Position numbers and translations under genes: made by a program. 13,867 bases of DNA, taken from positions 68,438 to 82,304 of the forward strand of contig ML769685.1 of the NCBI GenBank assembly GCA_009733575.1, written 5' to 3'. The notes below the pieces were generated by a model. The model had not been told where the DNA came from. It ran no database searches and saw only the letters and a program-made list of their open reading frames with translations. Numbering within the stretch: position 1 is the stretch's first letter; every line of letters starts with the position of its first letter. This document shows positions 7,990-13,867 of this stretch, piece after piece. This DNA comes from Gymnopus androsaceus JB14 (lineage: Eukaryota > Basidiomycota > Agaricomycetes > Agaricales > Omphalotaceae).

Positions 7990-8237
7990 TCATTTACATC
8001 CAATGATAACGTCCGGTTGCATGTTCTCCTCTAGGGCGTCAAGAAGTTGTGGAGCTCTTGCGAAAGACATTGGTCGTTGAATGGAAACATGCAATAGGTG
8101 GCGCACTTTAGGTCCTGATGGATTCTGAGTTTTCAGAAGATTTGAAAACACCGTCAAATCCGGAATAGATTAATGATGTTGTACAATCGACGAATCGCGA
8201 GAGGATTCAAGTCATACTGAGTTTGGGGACTGGTCAT
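7990..8237 (-). pseudogene. Broken small coding remnant, unidentified
   Basis: From an ATG at 8237 the minus strand reads MTSPQTQYDLNPLAIRRLYN and continues to a TGA at 8156-8154. A second frame overlaps this point and stays open for 56 codons from 8160 to TGA 7992-7990. It includes LTVFSNLLKTQNPSGPKVRH and QLLDALEENMQPDVIIGCK. The two frames would join after a single frameshift near 8157-8165; no GT...AG intron fits there. After the last TGA the frame stays open to a good donor (GTGAGT at 7951), so the stop may also be a mutation. I do not recognise the family. Chance open frames cannot be excluded. Confidence 0.3.
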
Positions 8238-9213
8238 GAGGGAGAAAATATATATTCAGTCATATTAAGTACAACGGAAAATCTTCAATAGGGCTACATA
8301 ATACTTCAGAAACTAAGCCTGCCAACAGCGATAAAACATCCGAGAAAATATTAAAAAATCAGCGCCGTAAGATTCACCTTGTGTGTTCGCGGTATTGCAT
8401 GACGTCGAGCGGCTGCTTCCGACTCTATGTTCGCAATGTGGACAGTGCAGAATTCTCTTCTGCTAAGTATAATAATCAAGACTCAGTGTCGAAGATGGGC
8501 TTCCATCATGTGAATAAGAGTAGGATTAAATGCATTCACACAATGCTAATCAATTTCAAAAAAAGATAGTAAGTGAGAGCCAGTAGTAGGACGCGTTCTT
8601 GGTGCTTGCCATATGCAAAGCTTACTAGCACGGTCATAACGGGCAGAACTGATCATCATAAGGAGGAAAAACCGTCTCGTTGAACGTTCCAGATTAACCT
8701 ATTCTCGTATTACTTAGGAAAAGAGCAAAAGAAAGGAACAACGCGTAAATCAGTCATGTGGCTTTGATTTCGACATTACATACTCAATTCATGTTATGAA
8801 GTGAAGACCATCGTGAGGAGTGTCGGTCTCCCTTTCATGAAGAAGGACAAGGACCACTGATCTTTGGGCGCAGGGAGAAGTATACAGCATAGTCAGCCAG
8901 GGTTAAGTTGACTAGTCCGTCCGGACTACAAGTGAAAGATTAGAAACCTCCTTACCTTTCGCGAGAATAATATTTTCATTTAACTGCCCTGCCATGGAGC
9001 AGTCGGATCTTTGAGTCTCCGAAAGCCTCGAGGGAAATGAAAGCTGGTTTTGCATGCTAAACATTCGATTCACAACTGTCGAAGTGGAGTGTTAAATCGC
9101 AAAACATGAGGCAGAACAGTACTAGTCTCTAGAACACTATCTTTTTCTAGCTATTTCGTGTGAGAAGCGATTACTGCCTCGCAAAAATCGTCATATCTCC
9201 AAATTGGCCAAAA
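8238..9213. other. Long intergenic stretch; no supported gene
   Basis: Only short chance-like frames are present (for example 62 codons at 8381-8569 plus). It contains one short perfect palindrome at 8913-8928. I see no RNA gene or repeat array. Confidence 0.5.
8913..8928. promoter_or_regulatory. TAGTCCG-TC-CGGACTA palindrome
   Basis: Two perfect 7-bp arms flank a 2-nt spacer. The CCG-N2-CGG core resembles everted half-sites bound by fungal Zn2Cys6 regulators, but no adjacent gene is clearly controlled by it. Confidence 0.3.
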
Positions 9214-9403
9214 ATGAAACGGACCTTAAGCAAGAAGCACCCACGTTTGAAAGAGAGGATATCCCAATGGCTATCTGGGAGAAGACCTCGAGCAGCCTAG
9301 AAGTTGTGACGATGAACAATATCAGTTGCCAGATGAAACAATCGCGGGGATCACGAATATATATTTTAAGTTCCTGACCTCGTACTCAGCTCCTCAGATG
9401 GCT
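9214..9403 (+). pseudogene. Broken first-exon-like frame ending at a perfect donor
   Basis: An ATG at 9214 opens MKRTLSKKHPRLKER and then runs to a TAG near 9298-9300. An overlapping frame is open from 9251 and reads YPNGYLGEDLEQP, then PDETIAGITNIYFKFL, up to a GTAAGT donor at 9404. Restoring one GA unit in GAAAGAGAGGA (about 9250-9258) would join the two, so loss of a dinucleotide by slippage is a reasonable explanation. The matching acceptor is unclear; candidates lie near 9490, and all three frames beyond are open for a while. No family is recognised, and the call rests on open frames and the donor. Confidence 0.3.
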
Positions 9404-9963
9404 GTAAGTAGAAGGCAGGCACAATGGACAACCAGAAAACCATCTGCACAAAAGCTACATACAAAACAAACACTGATAAAAATGCGTGAGCGTCGACGAA
9501 TCTTGGCGGTCTTCTTCATCGAGGCGCTGTCAACGATCTTGGAAAGGAGCGCGGGACATTGAATGGTTTTCAAGGCACTCACCACTAGTCATGGGATACA
9601 GGAAGGCTCGCCAGATAAATGAGCCCAACGTACGTTACTGGTACGTATGTGTGTCTAATGATGCAGTGAGCACCGCGGTCTTGTGTCTACCAATACTGTA
9701 ACGTCGTTGAGAATGTGTCCGTTTTTCCCTGTCGAGCTCAGAAGCTTGTTATGATATTATTTACCCCTATCCGTATGTTATCGGCGGACATGTTTGCCCT
9801 CTAGGACGACTGGAATGCATCTTGTTCTGCTTCTTGCTGCTCCGAGGCCTATTACAACGTAATGCATATAGAAAGACCATACTTAACGCGTTAGCTTGAC
9901 GCATTAGGTTTTGAGTGAAAGTGAGCCAACGCTGGCGCGTGGCGGTTACTTGTGCAGCTCCAT
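9404..9963. other. No assignable gene; ambiguous open frames
   Basis: A plus frame at 9486-9701 (GTG start) and a minus frame at 9767-9967 (also lacking ATG) are open but carry no motif. A possible donor GTACGT is at about 9630. The right end becomes noticeably G+C-richer toward 10110. Confidence 0.35.
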
Positions 9964-11074
9964 TCACAGTTGCCGTTTACTTCCAGTTTGCTTCCGTGCC
10001 ATTTGGCTAATCCTTAGCGCCGCTAGCGCGGCAATCCCCGACAGGCCTCTGCCCGGGCCCACGGAAGGTAAGCTCGCTAACGAACACGAAGAGCCTGAAC
10101 GCAGCCGGTCTTCAGCGCCACATGAGGCACATACAGACAAAGGAATATATTGAATAGCATCCCGGTACGTACACAGGCAATCCATAATCGTCTCGTGTGG
10201 TATTGGCTGGGGCCATGTTAGTTTTGCATCCTCCAACGCATTCAGTTCGTCAGCAACTCGAGCGATGCGAGCCTCCTTCCTTTCAGTACGTCTGCGATCA
10301 TTGCTAGATCCAGGAACGGGTAACCCCATCAGAGACTTCGCGTTATAACTTTTGAGCGCTACGGTAGCAGCATTTAAGACTGAATAAGGATAACCCCGTC
10401 CTTCTAGGACAGCGAACACCAAATCAAAAGCATTGTAAAAAGGCCGCGAATCTATAATGGTGTGATTTTCTGAGAAGTAGAGCTCAACCAAATTTTTGCA
10501 TTGGAGAGAATATAGAAAACAAAAATGCGCCAAGAAAACCTTGCACAGAAAAATGACCACATCTGTACTATGAATGACTCCTACTATGAATGACTCCTGC
10601 GCCGTCAGGGGCATTGAGACGATGTAAAACAGAACCATCCTTGTTAGTTTTCTTCACAGGCAAAGCAGTCAACAGGCGATCTAAATCATCCGGCGGGCAT
10701 GCAGAAAAAGCCAACCTCAAAGCAGGTAAAAAATTGCTGTTAGCGTAAGGCAAGGGCTCGCGGTCCAGATCAACTTCAAGAGTCAAGGATTGGATTAGAC
10801 AGCGGTATAACACAGGTCCAAATCGTTGTTCAAAAGCACGGCAAGTGTCCAAATAACAATTTTGATTACCTTGAAAGGAATATTGAGTAGAACGCATAGC
10901 CAGTATGATCTGGTTGACAAGGGAATGCTTATTCATACGCCGCTCGACGTGAGGTTGCAGATCGTTGACTTTAAGCGAGCCTAAGATATCTCTCAAGGCA
11001 ACATCGCAACTTGACAGAGACCAGGTGGGCAATAACGACAATTGCTCAAAGTAAATAGCAGCAAGAGAAGACAT
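9964..11074 (-). pseudogene. 364-codon gene broken by a 16-bp tandem duplication; possibly helitron-associated
   Basis: The minus strand has two overlapping long frames, 11074-10568 (168 codons) and 10638-9964 (224 codons). Removing one of the two identical 16-bp units at 10567-10598 fuses them into a single intronless frame of 364 residues starting MSSLAAIYFEQLSLLP. The N-terminal half is Leu-rich. A basic segment (RRRTERKEARIAR) lies at about residues 255-267. Next come WPQPIPHE and DCLCTYRDAIQY, then VCASCG at about 309-314. Pro-rich WP plus a DCL..Y.D....P..C..C element resembles the N-terminal region of helitron-type helicases in Agaricomycetes, but that is from memory and not secure. 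No Rep or helicase motifs follow. The last 45 residues are encoded by G+C-rich DNA and may derive from unrelated sequence. Neighbours share no function with it. Confidence 0.7.
10567..10598 (+). repeat. 16-bp perfect tandem duplication
   Basis: ACTATGAATGACTCCT occurs twice head-to-tail (10567-10582 and 10583-10598). Sixteen is not a multiple of three, so it shifts the frame of the minus-strand gene; the product repeats VIHS-like residues in two frames. Confidence 0.97.
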
Positions 11075-11704
11075 AATATTAGACTCTTAACGGTCAAACG
11101 TCAACGTTGATACGATGGTAGCAGACGAAGAAAGCAACCGGAAGCAAAACTCATATTATAAATCACGGAGCGTGGGAGAAAATTGTTGAGTTTCAGTTCT
11201 TTTTCGTTCGATCATTGTCTACAGAACCCTCCCTTCCCTTCGGTCAGTGTCGGGGATCAGTACTATTCAGTCAAAATTTTGTTCGAGCGGAATTTTTTGT
11301 ATTTTTCGTGTTTCATTCATGCGCTCGTAACCAGTTTGGTTTGGAAGTTTTTTCTTCATGGAAATGTATCCCAACAGTCAGAAGCAAGTAAGATCAATGA
11401 GGTATGACAGATTAACATAACCTTCAGGAAGAGGTAAATTAAAAGTTCCATTTAATTAGGCATCCATGAATTTTACCCTTATAGGAAGGCATATGTGCTC
11501 CGTGAAGATGCGAGGATATCGTGGTGGCTAGGAAGCTTTGCGTCCGAAAATACAGGCTCGGCGTCATGAGGAATGGAGTGCGAGAAAGCTGAAGAAAAAG
11601 AATTTCGTAGCTATGAGCGTTTCATTCGGAATGTCGAAATGAATTATGCTACAGAACATTCAACAGACAAGCAAGAATATATTTGCAGTGGTGGCTATAC
11701 TGTA
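11075..11704. other. Upstream region of the broken gene; no supported gene
   Basis: A 74-codon plus frame at 11183-11407 lacks an ATG and has no motif. An open stretch after a TTATAG acceptor-like site (about 11486) to a TGA near 11569 reads YVLREDARISWWLGSF, but no upstream exon joins it in phase. Confidence 0.35.
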
Positions 11705-11797
11705 TGGCCAGCGCAGGGGTCGAACCTCGTCGAAACTGCAACCTCATAGATGGTTGCCCAATGGTAGTCGGACGCAATGCCATTTTGCCAGGCAGTC
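11705..11797 (-). pseudogene. Degenerate tRNA-like sequence (tRNA pseudogene)
   Basis: On the minus strand TGGCAAAATGGC resembles a pol III A box and GGTTCGACCCC is a perfect B box. The D stem GCAA/TTGC pairs fully around an AATGGCA loop and is followed by GTCCGACT, as in several fungal tRNAs. A T stem GCAGG/CCTGC forms only if about 10 nt (TTTCGACGAG) is treated as an insertion in the T arm. The anticodon stem (TCCGA/TGGGC) has mismatches, and GCAACC/GGTTGC forms an extra 6-bp hairpin. The acceptor arms (GACTGCC/GCTGGCC) pair imperfectly. The total of 93 nt is about 20 too long for a simple tRNA. No amino acid can be assigned. A tRNA-derived SINE head is an alternative. Confidence 0.4.
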
Positions 11798-11893
11798 ATG
11801 ATCGAAAGAGCGCTATGTCGGTTGTCTGATAGGCTTGCTCCCTAGTACTAGATATTAGCACTTAATCGCTCTAGACCTTCTTCCAATCCATCT

Positions 11894-11901
11894 TATAAAA
11901 G
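11894..11901 (+). promoter_or_regulatory. TATA-like box TATAAAAG
   Basis: A strong TATA match lies 26 bp upstream of the ATG at 11927. The spacing is too short for a normal leader, so it may serve an ATG further downstream or be incidental. Confidence 0.3.
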
Positions 11902-11926
11902 TTCAAAAGCCATCTGACCGCCGGCA

Positions 11927-12055
11927 ATGAGCAAGATTCAAGATTCGAGAAATACTGTACACGTACCAATTGTTCGGATAGTTAGTAGGATGACTTCACC
12001 AAGCTTCAGCTTTTACCAGAGAGCGGTCTTGCCTGCGGCGTCGAGGCTACACTAG
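11927..12055 (+). other. Short ATG frame of 42 codons, unidentified
   Basis: The frame starts MSKIQDSRNTVHV after a TATA-like box and ends at TAG 12053-12055. All three plus frames from about 12000 to 12240 are largely open, so it is not possible to choose a continuation or decide whether splicing occurs. There is no motif or homologue I can name. Confidence 0.2.
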
Positions 12056-12269
12056 ACGTAAAGATGTCAGTGCGCTGCACGCTGCATGTACAACTTCAAT
12101 TGAGGTATTCGTACTATCAAGAGTTCTGTGTTTTGATCAGTCGGCCTCGCCATGTAATGCACAAAATGCGGATGAAATGTACACACTCACTGTTTCCTTG
12201 CTGCCAAACAGACCATTGAGCAATATTGAGACGCTGGAACTCATATCAACCCGTCAGGTTTGATTTGTA

Positions 12270-12626
12270 TCAGCTTGAGAAACGACGAGGTGCAGCGCTG
12301 TTGTTAAGTGTGGTCGCGCTTCCCATGTTGTATGCCTTGCCAGGAGTTATTCTTCCTAAGTATTCCCAGTTTTTGCCATCTTCCTCGGTAATTACTATGT
12401 AGTCGTACGGATTCCGTAGACTCCATGAGTTTTGTTCATAAAGCGGCATAATGAAAGGGATACATTGCTCCTTACCGATACACAATATTGAAGAGAAAGT
12501 AAGGTAAACCAGGGCATGACAATTCATAGTAAACACTCGAGGTTCATAACTGGACTCCACTGCCAACACAGGAATCCACGACCATAGAACACCAAGGCTG
12601 TAAGCCTGACGTCCTTGTAATGACAT
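12270..12626 (-). CDS. 118-codon ORF, unidentified
   Basis: From ATG 12626 the frame is open to a TGA at 12272-12270. The N-terminal half is hydrophobic in patches (MNCHALVYLTFSSILCIG starts at an internal Met), and the C-terminal half is polar with ITEEDGKNWEYLGRITPG. A potential donor GTAAGG occurs inside, so part could be intronic. No known domain is recognised. It may be a real small gene, an exon, or chance. Confidence 0.3.
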   Translation of the reverse strand: MSLQGRQAYSLGVLWSWIPVLAVESSYEPRVFTMNCHALVYLTFSSILCIGKEQCIPFIMPLYEQNSWSLRNPYDYIVITEEDGKNWEYLGRITPGKAYNMGSATTLNNSAAPRRFSS

Positions 12627-12731
12627 CTATCCTGGTTTGTAGTTACAGTATTCAGGCCTCTGGCCTCAGGATTTGAGCTTGCTTGATTTCCATGCAATCT
12701 CGATTTCGATAGCGACCTTGAGCCAGGCGAT

Positions 12732-13134
12732 ATGTCGATTCCCAATAATGACTTGCATTCGACGGATGGTAGGACGAAGTCTCGGATACTGCGGAAGGAA
12801 CATCGCAGTTAACGAGTTTGAAAAGACAGAAAGATAGATATGTACTATTCACATCGGAGGTCTTCTTCAAACCCCGGTGAGCAAACACCGTCGCCTCGGG
12901 GTCATCCAGATTCCAGAATTGGAGCCTGTTGTGACAGAAGGTGCGCGACAGATACGCCAGGACACCAGGGAGCTTCTTGGAAAAGATATTTACAAGCTGT
13001 TCCGAGGTATAGTGCTATGGTCGTCTGGACTCTGGGGAGATATTCCAAGTCGATGGGAGGAGGTGCAGAGAAAGAACGAACGGCGTTGGCAAGGATACAT
13101 TGAGCGTCAGGTGAAGCTGCAGGACGGGCGATAG
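12732..13134 (+). CDS. Possible two-exon gene, unidentified, charged C-terminus
   Basis: The frame from ATG 12732 (MSIPNNDLHSTDGRTKSR) ends at a TAA, but a 52-bp intron (12808-12859) would join it in phase to 12860-13134, giving 116 residues. The donor GTTAAC and the purine-rich acceptor are weak. The second part is the better-supported piece: an open frame reading IPELEPVVTEGARQIRQD, KDIYKLFRGIV and WEEVQRKNERRWQGYIER, rich in charged residues and probably helical. It ends at TAG 13132-13134. The minus-strand frames over the same DNA lack these qualities. No family is recognised. Confidence 0.35.
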
Positions 13135-13225
13135 AATAGATGGAGTCCAGAGGGGTTGTTAACATAATCATCGATGATGCAAAGCCTATGAAGAAAAAGT
13201 AGGGAGCGCGATTAGGGATAGGTAA

Positions 13226-13390
13226 TCAGGAGAAAGAGGTTATTCACAGCAATCGGCACGGTGGTTGCATGAGCATGAAACCGCTCTCGAGTTTCGGAGC
13301 GGCGGCGAGATGGACCTTATAAACATGCTGGGTGAGCGAGCCGCTGCTGTGGAAAAGATTGAGGAACGACCATCTGGGAAAAGAAATTAA
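13226..13390 (+). other. Open frame, possible downstream exon
   Basis: This plus frame is open for 54 codons between TAA 13223 and TAA 13388-13390. It reads ARWLHEHETALEFRSGGEM and then LGERAAAVEKIEERPSGK. Its charged, helical character resembles the 12860-13134 frame, and an acceptor-like TTATTCACAG precedes part of it (about 13240-13249). I could not find a junction that joins the two in phase. Confidence 0.25.
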
Positions 13391-13867
13391 GGTAACTTAA
13401 GTGGCAACTTGTATGGTGGGTATTTTGTCTGAACAAGTATAAGGGCAGGACAAGTTGAGTGCATCGATCGTTGACCATATCTGCGAAGGGTCTATTTCAG
13501 AAATGAAAAGGCTTTGTAACACTAGCGTGACGAATCACAGTAGTATGACAAGAGAGAGATGGGGGACTTAGTAGGTGCTGAGAGAACCGTTGTAACTGGG
13601 GGAGTTATGATTCTGTAGAACCTATCGTACTTACAGTAACGGTCTACCTTATATACCAAACGAGAGCCTATTACCATAAATAGATAGTATATAAATCGAA
13701 TGAGTAAAGAGCGACGAAGTAACGTTAACTACGATAAGATAAGTAATGAGTGTTTAGGAGTGCTAAAGTGACAGGTCCGTTACATACGCCCTCCAGAGAT
13801 CCATCCCGAGGATCTCTCTTTCTTACACGACCACCTACGCATCGGTGTTCATGTTCATGGAATCACC
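13391..13867. other. Intergenic to window end; possible promoter of the next gene
   Basis: TATATAAAT-like sequence is at about 13688-13695 and a C/T-rich stretch (GATCTCTCTTTCTTACACGA) follows at 13811. An ATG at 13851 opens a frame that runs off the window. This could be the start of a plus-strand gene, but too little is visible. Confidence 0.25.
13795..13817. repeat. 8-bp perfect inverted repeat with 7-nt loop
   Basis: AGAGATCC (13795-13802) and GGATCTCT (13810-13817) flank ATCCCGA. This could form a hairpin or be a dyad binding site ahead of the possible ATG at 13851. Confidence 0.6.

Noticed and set aside
8381..8569. 62-codon plus frame and an antisense partner
   Set aside because: Both strands are equally open with no start context, splice sites or motif; length is within chance expectation.
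3505..8569. Shared TTCAAAAAAAGATA at about 3510 and 8556
   Set aside because: It is A-rich low-complexity sequence; two occurrences are not evidence of a repeat family.
9767..9967. 66-codon minus frame starting at the end of the broken gene
   Set aside because: It uses a GTG start overlapping the TGA of the upstream frame and shows no motif; a continuation of the same protein could not be shown.
10019..10032. GCCGC-TAGC-GCGGC hairpin considered as a helitron 3' hairpin
   Set aside because: It lies inside the reading frame in Ala codons and no CTRR end follows on the correct strand.
9911..10153. 80-codon plus frame opposite the broken gene
   Set aside because: It lacks an ATG and lies antisense to a much longer frame; only the donor-like site in it was kept as part of a finding.
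12652..12888. 78-codon minus frame
   Set aside because: It is antisense to the plus frames at 12732-13134, which have the better residue character.
1..13867. CRISPR array, operons, Shine-Dalgarno sites, prophage
   Set aside because: No regularly spaced repeats or prokaryotic gene organisation; intron-containing genes show the DNA is eukaryotic.

Overview
The window looks like nuclear DNA from a mushroom-forming basidiomycete (Agaricomycetes). Two genes support this most strongly: a three-exon class I hydrophobin, and an eight-exon seven-helix membrane protein of a family I know only from Agaricomycetes. Introns that can be placed with confidence are short (about 50-85 bp) with GT...AG ends and often a CTGAC/CTGAT-like branch site. 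Nothing suggests a bacterial, phage or organellar origin. There is no operon structure and no CRISPR array.

Layout, left to right. (1) 1-1600: no convincing gene, but two diverged copies of one segment (169-345 and 1339-1470) and a small hexamer repeat. (2) 1608-2121: a tandem duplication of a promoter and gene start. The left copy is a dead 19-codon stub and the right copy leads into (3) the seven-helix protein gene, 2060-3454, whose exons join in frame except for one extra base in exon 6. (4) 3508-4058: a candidate non-autonomous DNA transposon with a 16-bp perfect inverted repeat. (5) 4302-4604: a small three-exon gene candidate with a possible 12-nt micro-exon. (6) 5214-5804, minus strand: a two-exon orphan gene candidate. 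(7) 5927-6955: weak exon-like frames, including a fragment resembling the membrane anchor of a cytochrome P450. (8) 7284-7733, minus strand: the hydrophobin, with a TATA box at 7825-7831. (9) 7990-8237, minus strand: a broken reading frame of unknown identity. (10) 9214-9403: a broken plus-strand frame ending at a perfect splice donor. (11) 9964-11074, minus strand: a 364-codon gene broken by a 16-bp tandem duplication, possibly the N-terminal part of a helitron-type protein. (12) 11705-11797, minus strand: a degenerate tRNA-like sequence. (13) 11894-13390: several short frames of unknown identity.

The region reads as accessory, repeat-influenced and gene-poor. One clean gene (the hydrophobin) and one nearly clean gene (the seven-helix protein) sit among remnants broken by small slippage or duplication events. 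The genes do not form a recognisable pathway. The hydrophobin acts at the cell surface or in the wall, and the seven-helix protein would act in a membrane. No wholly new system is evident. The most informative observations are the promoter duplication, the 16-bp duplication that explains a frameshift exactly, and the candidate transposon. All identifications are from reading the sequence; no database search was possible.
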